Assembly (NCBI GenBank): GCA_903832055.1
Contig: CAILAC010000010.1
Span: 868,001-932,000, forward strand
Origin: an uncultured Acidobacteriota bacterium
GTDB taxonomy: Bacteria; Acidobacteriota; Terriglobia; Terriglobales; Acidobacteriaceae
Direction of reading: 5' to 3'
DNA length: 64,000 bases
Part shown: piece by piece, positions 8,848 to 17,438 of the stretch
Numbering within the stretch: position 1 is the first letter of the stretch
Layout: every line of letters begins with the position of its first letter
Translations under genes and position numbers: made by a program
Notes under the pieces: model-generated
Told to the model about the DNA's origin: nothing
The model's input: only the letters and a program-made list of their open reading frames with translations
Database searches by the model: none

Positions 8848-8853
8848 TAGAAT
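8848..8853 (+). promoter_or_regulatory. -10-like hexamer TAGAAT of nrdR
   Basis: TAGAAT ends nine bases before ATG 8863. The leader would be only about three bases, although AAGG (8855-8858) could also act as a ribosome site if transcription starts further upstream. Confidence 0.35.
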
Positions 8854-8862
8854 GAAGGTCTT

Positions 8863-9348
8863 ATGAAGTGTCCTTTTTGTGGGTTTGCGCAGGATCGGGT
8901 CGTCGACAGCCGCGAGAGCAAAGAGGCGGACTCGATTCGCCGGCGGCGGGAGTGCGAAAAGTGTGAGCGGCGGTTTACCACCTACGAGCGCATTGACGAG
9001 ATTCCCTACATGGTCGTCAAGAAGGATGGACGCCGCGAGAAGTTTGAGCGCGGCAAGATCCTGAGCGGCCTGCTGCGTGCCTGCGAAAAGCGCCCGGTCT
9101 CATCCGCCAAGCTCGAGGCGATTGTCGACGCGACTGAGAGCTACCTGATGGACGCTCCGGAGCGCGAGCGGACGACCAGCGAAATTGGCGAGCTCATTAT
9201 GGAAAATCTGAAGACGCTCGATACAGTCGCTTATATTCGATTTGCCAGTGTCTACCGGGACTTCAAGGATGTGCGGGAGTTCAAGGAAGAGCTCGAGCAG
9301 CTATTCGAGGCCGGTGGACCGCACCGGGATGGCCAGCGGAAGAAGTAG
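8863..9348 (+). CDS. nrdR: Transcriptional repressor NrdR
   Basis: NrdR represses ribonucleotide reductase genes in response to bound ATP/dATP. The 161-residue protein has the N-terminal zinc ribbon (CPFCG near residue 3 and CEKCERRF near residue 31) and an ATP-cone domain (VVKKDGRREKFERGK onward, about 49-139). Length and motifs match the family closely. It is monocistronic in this window and convergent with the PAS gene. NrdR boxes controlling nrd genes would lie elsewhere. Confidence 0.97.
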   Translation: MKCPFCGFAQDRVVDSRESKEADSIRRRRECEKCERRFTTYERIDEIPYMVVKKDGRREKFERGKILSGLLRACEKRPVSSAKLEAIVDATESYLMDAPERERTTSEIGELIMENLKTLDTVAYIRFASVYRDFKDVREFKEELEQLFEAGGPHRDGQRKK

Positions 9349-9412
9349 CCGCCCGCTTCCCAAACCCCCAAAAACAGGTCGGCTACGCGGCTGCGGCCCC
9401 CCTCGGAAAGCT

Positions 9413-10183
9413 TCACCTCGATGAAGCAGTAGCGCGTGCCGATGGGAGCACGATCACCACGCCATTGGTCGAGCCGGTTTCCTTGTCAATAATGGGAGAA
9501 GCCGAGAGCCACACCGAGAGGGTCTGGCGGTCGCGCTTTACGAGTTCCACGTCGCCGTTCCAGACCTCGTCGAGCGCGTTGCGAAAGCTCAGCGGCTTCA
9601 GGCTGGCCGATGATGAACGCAGAATCGGCAATCCCTTTTCAATTTGCTGACCGATGAGCTCACGCGCGCTCCAGCCAATCATCTGCTCGGCCGAGGGATT
9701 GACGAAGCGGACAAAGCCGAGAGCGTCCGTAGCGATAACAGCCTGGGGAATCGCGTCGACAACGCTGCCGAGCCAGAGCTGCGCACGACGGGTCTGCTGA
9801 TGCAGCGCCTCTGCTTCGCTCACATCAAAGCTGGCAATGCACATCCCAATGGCGGTGCCGTCCGAGTCGCGAAGCATGCGGCGGTGAAGTTCATGCGTGC
9901 AGAACTCGCCGTTTGCGCTGAAGAGTGAGCGGCGGACAACGGGCGGGTCTTCGCCTGACTCCATGGCGTGGAAAAAATCCGTGCGGCTGCGCGCGGCTTC
10001 AGTGTTGGGCAGGAACTCCCAGATAGTGCGGCCGATGATCTGCTCGGCTGACATCTTGTGGAGGCGGCAGGCAGCGTCATTGACGACGCGGAAGATGCCT
10101 GCGGTATCAACCTCAGTGTAGGCAACGGGCAGGTCCTGGATCATCGAACTTGGTTCAGGCCAGTGGGCAAGAGTTGGATTCAT
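9413..10183 (-). CDS. Double-PAS-domain sensor protein without output domain
   Basis: The 256-residue protein contains two PAS domains: about residues 14-115 (VAYTEVDTAGIFRVVNDAA) and about 130-250 (PQAVIATDALGFVRFVNPSA). No kinase, GGDEF or other effector domain follows. I start it at ATG 10183 because GGTGAA lies just upstream and the sequence further upstream in this frame has no domain character. The gene begins 13 bases after the stop of the degenerate GGDEF protein, so the two form an operon. It may sense a small ligand or redox state and signal by contact with that neighbour; this is inference. Confidence 0.85.
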   Translation of the reverse strand: MNPTLAHWPEPSSMIQDLPVAYTEVDTAGIFRVVNDAACRLHKMSAEQIIGRTIWEFLPNTEAARSRTDFFHAMESGEDPPVVRRSLFSANGEFCTHELHRRMLRDSDGTAIGMCIASFDVSEAEALHQQTRRAQLWLGSVVDAIPQAVIATDALGFVRFVNPSAEQMIGWSARELIGQQIEKGLPILRSSSASLKPLSFRNALDEVWNGDVELVKRDRQTLSVWLSASPIIDKETGSTNGVVIVLPSARATASSR

Positions 10184-10196
10184 GGGTTCACCAGTT

Positions 10197-11228
10197 CTAA
10201 AAGCGCTGTGACTGCGCGCGCATGGACGGGTTGCGATCAAACGAGCCGCGGTCAGAGGAACTGCGGTCTGACAAGGAACGGTCGCCCCTGGAGCGCTCCG
10301 TGGGCAGGCGCTGCAGGTCTTCAGCAGAATTGAAGTAGGTGATGGGAAATAGCTGCATGTCGATGGGAATACGCAGCATGATCGTGCGGTCGCCAATCTT
10401 GATGGTAAAGTCGCGGTTGTGGGCCAGCACGCGATTCAACTCAGCAGTGATGATGTCTTCGCGGACCTTGCGGTCGCAGACGGCCAGCAGCGATGACTCG
10501 CTCCAGTGGTAGATGGTGTCTTCGCTGCGCATGGTTTCAATCAGATAGGCGGAGACGGCCATGAGGCAATCCTGGATGCCCTCCGCGCCGAAGCGTTCGC
10601 CCACCACATCCAGGCAACTGAGGCGAAAGAGGGCAATGTAGCCGGGCTTGTCCTGGTCGATCATCGAGCGGACCTGTTCGATGGCGGCGCCGCCACCACG
10701 CAGGCCAGCAGCATTGTCGTTGGCCGTGGAGCGATCCTGCTCCTCTGATAGTTCAGCATGCAAGGCGGCAATCTGCTCGTCACTGCGATGAAAGAGGTTA
10801 TGCAGTTGAATGCGCAGCTGCTGAATCTCCTCAACGGTGACCGCAGCGTTGAGCTCGACTGAAACCGATGTCAAAGCTTCAGATTTCTGGTCAATCTTGA
10901 GGTGGGCGGCCAGCATTCCGACCAGCTGGCTTATCGTCTGACGCCACTCCTTCTGGCGGGCCTCAATGGTGGTTTCGCTGTCGGTTCGGTAGCTTTCAAA
11001 ACTTCCCACAATGGTGGCGACGTTGCTGAGCAGTTCAGACTCGGTTTGCTGCTCAGTCAGGTGAATGGAGTCACGCAGGATGGCGCTGCGAAAGCGGCGA
11101 TAGGCGGGGAGATCAATCTGCGGCTGATTGATGGCTGCGCCCTCAAGCAGCAGGCCGAGACCGCGCCGTTCGATAGCGCCGGGAGCGCCCTTTGCTGATG
11201 GAGAATCGCCGTTTCGCCAGACGCTCAT
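10197..11228 (-). CDS. Degenerate GGDEF-like regulatory protein with Ser/Asp/Arg-rich tail
   Basis: The 343-residue protein has a helical N-terminal half (about 30-170). A domain then follows the diguanylate cyclase pattern (IALFRLSCLDVVGERFGAEG ... MRSEDTIYHW). The GGDEF active-site loop is replaced by HWSESSLL, and the metal-binding Asp of the usual LDxD segment is not conserved, so catalytic activity is unlikely. The C-terminus is a low-complexity tail of DRS/SDR repeats (about 312-343). It is upstream of and co-transcribed with a double-PAS protein. A c-di-GMP-independent or scaffold role is possible. Confidence 0.75.
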   Translation of the reverse strand: MSVWRNGDSPSAKGAPGAIERRGLGLLLEGAAINQPQIDLPAYRRFRSAILRDSIHLTEQQTESELLSNVATIVGSFESYRTDSETTIEARQKEWRQTISQLVGMLAAHLKIDQKSEALTSVSVELNAAVTVEEIQQLRIQLHNLFHRSDEQIAALHAELSEEQDRSTANDNAAGLRGGGAAIEQVRSMIDQDKPGYIALFRLSCLDVVGERFGAEGIQDCLMAVSAYLIETMRSEDTIYHWSESSLLAVCDRKVREDIITAELNRVLAHNRDFTIKIGDRTIMLRIPIDMQLFPITYFNSAEDLQRLPTERSRGDRSLSDRSSSDRGSFDRNPSMRAQSQRF

Positions 11229-11332
11229 GGTGGTTTGCCCTGCAGACAGTTATCCTGCGGCGGTTATCGGCGGTTTGGGGTGAGACTTGAGAGCTGACGC
11301 AAGGGATTCAGGCCCAATGCCGGTATGGCGCG

Positions 11333-11349
11333 AAAAGGAACTTCCTTTT
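11333..11349. promoter_or_regulatory. 17-base palindrome in the divergent promoter region of asd
   Basis: AAAAGGAA and TTCCTTTT flank a single central C, giving perfect 8-bp arms. It lies between the divergent GGDEF-like gene and asd and would suit a dimeric regulator. Confidence 0.4.
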
Positions 11350-11405
11350 GTCTGAGACGAGGCGGGAATCGGTAATATGCGCTGAATTCGAAGGCGAGCT
11401 TCCTG

Positions 11406-11411
11406 TACACT
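11406..11411 (+). promoter_or_regulatory. Possible -10 element (TACACT) of asd
   Basis: TACACT is followed by AAGGG (11413-11417), a ribosome site nine bases before ATG 11427. The matching -35 (CTGAAT, 18 bases upstream) is weak. Confidence 0.3.
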
Positions 11412-11426
11412 TAAGGGTCTACGATT

Positions 11427-12515
11427 ATGCGAAATAAACTTCAAATTGGCATCTTGGGCGCGACCGGCATGGTCGGGCAGCGGTTCATTCAGCTTCTTGA
11501 GAACCATCCCTGGTTTGAGATTACCTGGCTTGCGGCAAGCGATCGCTCAAGCGGCAAACGCTACGAAGATGCCGCGAAGTGGCGTCTGGATACGACCTGC
11601 CCTGAGCGCATTGCAAAGATGGTGATTTCGCCGGCCGACCCTGCCGGAGCCCCGAAGATCATCTTTGCCGCCCTGGACACCGACATTGCCCGTGAGCTCG
11701 AACCGCGATTTGCGGCCGCTGGCTGCGCCGTCGTTTCAAACTCGAGCGCATTCCGGATGCACCCAAACGTGCCTCTCGTGATTCCTGAGGTAAATGCCGA
11801 CCATCTGCACCTCATAGAGGACCAGAGCTGGCGCAGGGAGAGTGGCGGGTACATTGTGACCAACCCCAACTGCTCAGCCATCGGGCTGGTCATGGCGCTC
11901 AAGCCGATCGAAGAGCGGTTTGGCATCGAGCAGATTTTTGTTACGACGATGCAGGCGGTTTCGGGCGCCGGGCACCCGGGCGTGCCTTCAATGGACATTC
12001 TGGGCAACGTCGTGCCCTTCATCCGCAATGAAGAAGAAAAGATGCAGGAAGAAACGCTCAAGCTGCTTGGCCAGCTGCAAGGCGACCAGATTGTGCCGCT
12101 CGCGGCGCGCATGAGCGCCCACTGCAACCGGGTTGCGGTCGAGGATGGCCACACTGAGTCGGTTTCAATCAAGCTGGGCAACAAGCTGGGCCGCCCTGTG
12201 ACAAGGGAAGAAATGCTGGCCGCCTGGGCTGAGTTTCAGCCCCTGGCCGGGCAGGACCTGCCGACCGCTCCCAAGCAGCCGGTGGAGTGGATTGCCCTCG
12301 AAGATCGCCCGCAGCCACGGCTGGACAAGAATCGCGGCAACGGAATGGCGGCCTCGGTAGGTCGGCTGCGGCCCTGCGGTCTGCTCGACTGGAAGTTCAC
12401 CGTGCTCTCGCACAATACGATTCGCGGGGCGGCAGGAGCGGCGATTGTGAATGCCGAGCTGCTGCTGAGCCTGGGCAAGCTGGAACCGGTGGCTGTGGCA
12501 GCTTTGCGGGCCTAG
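11427..12515 (+). CDS. asd: Aspartate-semialdehyde dehydrogenase
   Basis: Asd reduces aspartyl phosphate to aspartate semialdehyde with NADPH, the branch point to lysine/diaminopimelate and threonine/methionine. The 362-residue protein has the NADP-binding motif GATGMVGQRF (residues 9-18). The catalytic Cys149 lies in NPNCSA and a substrate-binding His/Arg region in SAHCNRVAV. The length and sequence style fit the archaeal/fungal-type branch of the family. It heads the asd-lysC-dapB cluster, with lysC 128 bases downstream. Confidence 0.96.
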   Translation: MRNKLQIGILGATGMVGQRFIQLLENHPWFEITWLAASDRSSGKRYEDAAKWRLDTTCPERIAKMVISPADPAGAPKIIFAALDTDIARELEPRFAAAGCAVVSNSSAFRMHPNVPLVIPEVNADHLHLIEDQSWRRESGGYIVTNPNCSAIGLVMALKPIEERFGIEQIFVTTMQAVSGAGHPGVPSMDILGNVVPFIRNEEEKMQEETLKLLGQLQGDQIVPLAARMSAHCNRVAVEDGHTESVSIKLGNKLGRPVTREEMLAAWAEFQPLAGQDLPTAPKQPVEWIALEDRPQPRLDKNRGNGMAASVGRLRPCGLLDWKFTVLSHNTIRGAAGAAIVNAELLLSLGKLEPVAVAALRA

Positions 12516-12643
12516 GTTCATCCGATCCTGAGACTTGTGGCGTCCCGCCCTGGCGAGAAAATTAACTGCCCGGCCAGGACGAGGCACCCAGGTATGACTG
12601 AGGTTGGAAGAGTTTAGAGACATTTGAGAAGACAGGGATCCCC

Positions 12644-14062
12644 ATGAGTTTGGTCGTAATGAAGTTTGGCGGAACGTCGGTCGAGGATGCGGCGGCCATT
12701 ACCCGGACGGCAGGCATCGTCGCTGGACGTGTTGCAGCGGGCAAGCGGCCGGTGGTCGTGGTTTCGGCAATGTCCAAGGTCACAGACCAGTTGCTGGCCT
12801 GCGCGGCGGCGGCAAGCCGAGGTGACCGCACCGGGGCGCTGGCGATCAGCCAGAGGCTGCGTTCGCGGCATCGGGATACGGCGGCAGCGCTCATCAAGGA
12901 CGCAAAAAACTGTGCCACCATACAAACCGCCATCGAGCGTGAGTTTGAAGCGCTCGATGAAGTCCTGCGCGGGCTGGCGGCAATTCTCGAGCTGACGCCG
13001 CGCATCTCCGACCTCATCGTGAGCTACGGCGAACGCCTTTCGAGCGCGATGATTGCCGAGGCCTTCAAAGAGCGCGAAATCAACAGCATCCATGTGGATG
13101 CCCGGGAAATCATCATCACCGATTCGCAGTACCAGAAGGCGATTCCGCAGGATGAGTTGATTGACGAGCGCTGCACGCGGCTCGTGCGGCCCCTCATCGA
13201 TGCCGGCCTGGTGCCGGTCATGGGCGGGTTTATCGGCTCGAACGAAGCGGGAATCACGACCACTTTGGGCCGTGGCGGCTCCGACTTTACCGGCGCACTG
13301 ATTGGCGGCGCGCTGCATGCCGACGCAATCGAGATCTGGACCGACGTGAACGGCATCATGACCACCGACCCGAGAATCTGCCCTGACGCCCTCCGCGTCA
13401 AGGAGATCAGCTTTGAAGAGGCCGCCGAGCTCGCCTACTTTGGCGCCAAGGTACTCCATCCGGCCACCATCCTGCCCGCCGTCCGCAAAAACATCCCCGT
13501 TCTAGTGCTGAATTCAAAGAACCCCGCGAATGAGGGCACCCGCATTATTTCGCTCGCACCCCATTGCCGCAGCCCCTTCAAGTGCATCGCTTTGAAGCGC
13601 AAGCTGACCATTATTGACGTCGTGGCAAGCCGGATGCTGATGACCCACGGGTACCTGAAGTCAGTCTTTGATATTTTTGACAAGCACCAGTGCCCGGTAG
13701 ACATGGTTTCGACCAGCGAAGTGAGCGTTTCGGTGACCGTCGATTCCACCGACAAGCTGCCCGCCATTGCCGATGACCTGAGCAAGATTGCCGATGTGAA
13801 GTACGAGGGCTGCAAGGCACTGGTCTGCATGGTCGGCGAAGACATTCGCGGGCAGCGGGGCATCTCGGCGCAGGTGTTTGCCGCAATCAAGCATGTGAAC
13901 GTGCGCATGATTTCTCAGGGTGCGAGCGAAATCAACATGAGCTTCATGATTGAAGAGTCGGATGCGGAAGAGGCAGTACGCTCACTGCATGCCTACTTCT
14001 TCAAGGACCCTGACCCGGAAATCTTTGACGTCGAGGCGCGCAACGCCACAGTTGCGCAGTAA
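12644..14062 (+). CDS. lysC: Aspartate kinase
   Basis: This enzyme phosphorylates aspartate in the first step of the aspartate pathway. The 472-residue monofunctional protein has the kinase signature MKFGGTSVEDAAAI (residues 5-18) and the region TTLGRGGSDFTGALIG near residue 205. Two ACT domains at the C-terminus (about 320-465) are likely sites of feedback control by lysine or threonine. I saw no lysine-riboswitch-like structure in the 128-base leader. It lies between asd and dapB, which carry out the next steps. Confidence 0.96.
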   Translation: MSLVVMKFGGTSVEDAAAITRTAGIVAGRVAAGKRPVVVVSAMSKVTDQLLACAAAASRGDRTGALAISQRLRSRHRDTAAALIKDAKNCATIQTAIEREFEALDEVLRGLAAILELTPRISDLIVSYGERLSSAMIAEAFKEREINSIHVDAREIIITDSQYQKAIPQDELIDERCTRLVRPLIDAGLVPVMGGFIGSNEAGITTTLGRGGSDFTGALIGGALHADAIEIWTDVNGIMTTDPRICPDALRVKEISFEEAAELAYFGAKVLHPATILPAVRKNIPVLVLNSKNPANEGTRIISLAPHCRSPFKCIALKRKLTIIDVVASRMLMTHGYLKSVFDIFDKHQCPVDMVSTSEVSVSVTVDSTDKLPAIADDLSKIADVKYEGCKALVCMVGEDIRGQRGISAQVFAAIKHVNVRMISQGASEINMSFMIEESDAEEAVRSLHAYFFKDPDPEIFDVEARNATVAQ

Positions 14063-14139
14063 TTGATTCGAAGTCCGGCGCGAAGCACCTCGGCAGTTGT
14101 ACCCTACAGATGTTGCAAGTTGCACAGGAGAAAAACACG

Positions 14140-14838
14140 ATGCTGCTGCTGGTGCTTGGCAAGGGAAAGACGGGAAGTCTGGTAGCCCAGGTGGCTCGGG
14201 AACGCGGCCACAGTGTGCGAGTGTTGGATTTTCGCGAGAATGCGGGCGCGAGTTCGCTCACGGCACCGACCGTGGCGCTGGTCGATGTGGTCATCGACTT
14301 CACTACCCCTGAGGCAGCTGTCGAAAACATGAAGGCCTGCCTGGCCCTGGGCGCGCGCATCGTGGTCGGCACCACCGGCTGGTATGACCAGATTGGCGCG
14401 ATGAAGGCGCTGGCTTTTCGCAGGGGCGGCGGGCTGCTGTACGGAAGCAATTTTTCGCTGGGCGTGCAGAAGTTTTTCAAATTGACGGCAGAGCTGGCCA
14501 AGCTGCCCGGCTACTCCTTTGAAATCGCCGAGACCCACCACATCACCAAGCTGGATGCTCCCTCAGGGACCGCGATCACGCTGAAAGAAATCATCCTCGA
14601 GGCGCAGCCTGAGGCCAGGGTGGAGATTACTTCCCATCGTCTCGGCGACGCGAGCGGCGTCCATACAGTGACGGCCCGAAGCGCGAGCGACGTGATCGAG
14701 ATGCGCCACGAAGCCTTTGACCGGCGCGGCTTTGCCGAGGGTGCCGTGCTGGCCGCAGAGTGGCTTTACGGCAAGAGCGGTGCCTGGGAGTTCCGCGAAA
14801 TCGCCGACAAGATCACGATCCAACCCGCAAAGCTGTAA
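14140..14838 (+). CDS. dapB: 4-hydroxy-tetrahydrodipicolinate reductase
   Basis: DapB makes tetrahydrodipicolinate for diaminopimelate and lysine. I chose ATG 14140, which follows GGAG by nine bases, over ATG 14110, which has no ribosome site; this gives 232 residues. The N-terminal nucleotide-binding motif is GKGKTGSLV, the nucleotide-site motif is GTTGWY, and the substrate-binding signature is ETHHITKLDAPSGTA. It is at the short end of the family. The stop overlaps the methyltransferase start (TAATG). Confidence 0.95.
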   Translation: MLLLVLGKGKTGSLVAQVARERGHSVRVLDFRENAGASSLTAPTVALVDVVIDFTTPEAAVENMKACLALGARIVVGTTGWYDQIGAMKALAFRRGGGLLYGSNFSLGVQKFFKLTAELAKLPGYSFEIAETHHITKLDAPSGTAITLKEIILEAQPEARVEITSHRLGDASGVHTVTARSASDVIEMRHEAFDRRGFAEGAVLAAEWLYGKSGAWEFREIADKITIQPAKL

Positions 14839-15593
14839 TGGGACGCAAGCGACGCCTGCCGGGGTTAACGGTCAAGGATGGCTACATGCGCCATCCTTTT
14901 GACGTTGAGCACAAGGTGGAGACCAGCGGCCTGGTGAGCGGGCGTCACCTGCGCGTGGGCCACGTGCATGACCGGCACAACACGGCTTACTACGGCATCG
15001 CGCCCTCGGTTCTGATTGAACTCTGCGCCCGCTGGCGGGCAAGCAAGCTGGTGGCACCGCCCGAGGACTACACCTTCATCGACTTTGGCGCGGGCATGGG
15101 CCGGGCCATGCTGCTCGCCAGCCGCATGCCCTTTCGCGAAGTCGTCGGCGTCGAGCTGCATCCTGACCTGGCCGCCACGGCGCAGCGCAACATCGACAAA
15201 TGGGTGGCCGCAGGGCGAGCCCGCTGCCCGATGCGCATCGTCTGCCAGGATGCGCTGGAGTTTGCTTACCCCAAAAATCCCTGCGTCGCCTACCTGTTCA
15301 ATCCCTTTCGCGAGCCGGTGCTCAAGTCCCTCGTCCGGCGGATGGAAAAGGCCTTTGCCGGCCGGCCCAGCCAACTCGACGTGCTGTACGCAAATGACGA
15401 GTTTCGCGAGGTGCTGTGGGGCAATCCGCGCTGGGAGCGGCTCTGGGGCGGGGAGATTGCGCTCTCCGCCGAGGATGACCAGGCGGATGTGGATATTTTG
15501 AACAACCAGCCGGATGGGGAATATGCCGCTACAAAGGAAGAGCCTTGCTCGATTTTCCGGCTGATTGGAAATGCGCGAGACCGGGCTGCTTAA
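14838..15593 (+). CDS. Class I SAM-dependent methyltransferase
   Basis: The 251-residue protein has a Rossmann methyltransferase core, with motif [16 protein letters not shown] (about residues 76-90) and the acidic loop [12 protein letters not shown]. An NPF motif (FNPFREP) stands at the position where some N-methyltransferases carry NPP(Y/F). ATG 14838 shares a base with the dapB stop, so translation is coupled to dapB. Its C-terminal end overlaps the convergent sigma-factor gene by four bases. The substrate is unknown; the coupling to dapB suggests amino-acid or envelope metabolism, but this is only contextual. Confidence 0.88.
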   Translation: MGRKRRLPGLTVKDGYMRHPFDVEHKVETSGLVSGRHLRVGHVHDRHNTAYYGIAPSVLIELCARWRASKLVAPPEDYTFIDFGAGMGRAMLLASRMPFREVVGVELHPDLAATAQRNIDKWVAAGRARCPMRIVCQDALEFAYPKNPCVAYLFNPFREPVLKSLVRRMEKAFAGRPSQLDVLYANDEFREVLWGNPRWERLWGGEIALSAEDDQADVDILNNQPDGEYAATKEEPCSIFRLIGNARDRAA

Positions 15594-16867
15594 GACCGGG
15601 CTGCCTGGCCTGTTGTCGCGTTTGCCTTCGCTTCCCTCAATCGCTCCATCAAAAATCGCCGCTCCGATTCGCTAGACGACAGTGACAGGGCCTTTTCATA
15701 GGCCAGGGCGCCGTGGTGCCATTCCTGCAGGCGCATGAGCAGTGCTCCCCGGGATGCGGGGAGCAGCGCATATCCGCTCAGTTCCCCTTGTTCTTCCAGC
15801 GCGTCCAACAGCGCCAGACCCGCCTCGCTCCCCTCGGCCATGGCCACGGCGACGGCGCGATTCAGCTCGACTACGGGCGACGGCTGCATGCGAAGCAGCA
15901 CATCGTAGAGCGAGACGATCTGGGCCCAGTCGGTTTCTTCAGCGCGGGCAGCGCGCACGTGCACGGCGGCAATGGCGGCCTGCACGGAGTAGGGGCCGGG
16001 GGCGCGGCGCAGCGCTGATTCGGCCAGGGCGAGGCCTTCGCTAATCTCGGCCTGATCCCAAAGCGTGCGGTCCTGGTCTTCGAGCAGAATGAGGTCGCCA
16101 TCTGACCCACTGCGCGCCCTGCGGCGACTATGGTGCAGCACCATGAGGGCGAGCAGGCCGCGAACTTCAGCCTCGGCAGGCAGCAGTTCGTCGAGCAGGC
16201 GCGCGAGCCGGATGGCCTCGGCGCAGAGTGCCTGGCCGCGACCGGCATCGCTGTAGCCCTCGTTGAAAACCAGGTAGATGACCAGCAGCACCGAGGCGAG
16301 GCGCTCAGGAAGCGCGGCCTGCGGCGGCGTACGGAATGGGATGCCGGCGTCGCGAATCTTCTGCTTGGCGCGCACCAGGCGCTGTGCCATGGTGGGCAGC
16401 GGGACGAGGAATGCCTCAGCGATCTGCTCCGTGGTGAGGCCGCAGAGCGTGCGCAGCGTAAGCGCCACCTGGGCTTCGCGGCTCAGGGCGGGGTGGCAGC
16501 AGGTGAAGATGAGCCGGAGGCGGTCATCGTGCAAGGCGGGCTGCAAGCCGGAATGGGTAGAGGACTGGAGCATGGAGGGGTCTGGAACGGCGAGCGATTC
16601 TGGCTGGGTTGACTCAAGTTGCTCGATCAGTTCGCTGCCGCCTGCCCAACGGGCCTGACGGCGGAGCATGTCGATGGCTTTATGGCGCGCGGTGGCGATC
16701 AGCCAGGCGCGGGGATTGGCCGGGGTTCCCTGGGTAGGCCATTGGGCGAGCGCGGCGGAGAACGCCTCCTGGGCCGCCTCCTCGGCGAGCTCAAAGCTGC
16801 CGAGGAGGCGAATCAGGATGGCCAGAATGCGGCTCCACTCTTCGCGGTAAATCTGTTCAATCGACAT
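15590..16867 (-). CDS. ECF42-type RNA polymerase sigma factor with long C-terminal extension
   Basis: The protein has sigma region 2 ([20 protein letters not shown] onward) and region 4 ([20 protein letters not shown]). A helical, TPR-like C-terminal extension of about 230 residues (DUF6596-like) follows, which is the hallmark of ECF42. ATG 16867 is preferred to the in-frame TTG 16876; neither has a clear ribosome site. ECF42 factors lack an anti-sigma partner and are encoded next to DGPF/YCII proteins, as here. The 3' end overlaps the convergent methyltransferase gene. Confidence 0.93.
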   Translation of the reverse strand: MSIEQIYREEWSRILAILIRLLGSFELAEEAAQEAFSAALAQWPTQGTPANPRAWLIATARHKAIDMLRRQARWAGGSELIEQLESTQPESLAVPDPSMLQSSTHSGLQPALHDDRLRLIFTCCHPALSREAQVALTLRTLCGLTTEQIAEAFLVPLPTMAQRLVRAKQKIRDAGIPFRTPPQAALPERLASVLLVIYLVFNEGYSDAGRGQALCAEAIRLARLLDELLPAEAEVRGLLALMVLHHSRRRARSGSDGDLILLEDQDRTLWDQAEISEGLALAESALRRAPGPYSVQAAIAAVHVRAARAEETDWAQIVSLYDVLLRMQPSPVVELNRAVAVAMAEGSEAGLALLDALEEQGELSGYALLPASRGALLMRLQEWHHGALAYEKALSLSSSESERRFLMERLREAKANATTGQAARS

Positions 16868-16974
16868 GAAATTCAATGGGCAAGAAGGTGACAGGCCAGC
16901 CTCATTGAAAGCCTAGCTGATTAGGACGGGTTTGGTTGCCAGTTGGGCGGCGACTTGCTGCAGCTGGAGGGCAG

Positions 16975-17322
16975 CTACATCGAGGCGATGGGGCGTATCT
17001 CGATGGAACCGATTTTGGCCGAAGGAACGCGAGCGGCGATTGCGGTAGCCTCGTCAAGGTCGGCTGCCTCGATCAGGTAGAGGCCGCCAAGTTGCTCCTT
17101 GGTTTCGGCAAAGGGGCCGTCGGTGATGAGCTGCTTGCCGTCGCGAACGCGCACCGTCGTCGCTTTGGAAACAGGGTGAAGCTGGTGGCCGCCTTTGTAG
17201 TGGCCGCTGGCGGCAATTTCTTGGGTGAAGGTGCCATATTGCTGGTACATGCCGCCACGCTCGGCGTCCGTCATGGCTCCCCAGGTGCTCTCGTTGTCAT
17301 AAATCAGCAGCAGATATTGCAT
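16975..17322 (-). CDS. DGPF/YCII-domain protein, partner of the ECF42 sigma factor
   Basis: The 115-residue protein is a YCII-fold (DGPF) protein with MQYLLLIYDNES at the N-terminus and the namesake motif ITDGPFAETKEQLGG. The ATG is preceded by a strong ribosome site (GGAGG). It lies about 107 bases upstream of the ECF42 sigma gene in the same direction, the usual arrangement for this pair. DGPF proteins are thought to be sensors or targets of ECF42; their chemistry is not established. Confidence 0.93.
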   Translation of the reverse strand: MQYLLLIYDNESTWGAMTDAERGGMYQQYGTFTQEIAASGHYKGGHQLHPVSKATTVRVRDGKQLITDGPFAETKEQLGGLYLIEAADLDEATAIAARVPSAKIGSIEIRPIASM

Positions 17323-17438
17323 CGTGCAGGCCTCCTCTTGCCTGTTCTGCAGGTATGTCGAACGGGGTGGATGATTTTCGACAAGGGTAAGAAATAAAAG
17401 ACTACGATATTTTCAGGAGCTTTTGATCGGGCGACGAG

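Noticed and set aside
12516-12643. Lysine riboswitch in the lysC leader
   Set aside because: The leader is too short and shows none of the conserved L-box helices.
15590-15593. Frameshift between the methyltransferase and the sigma-factor genes
   Set aside because: The genes are convergent and simply share four bases at their stops.
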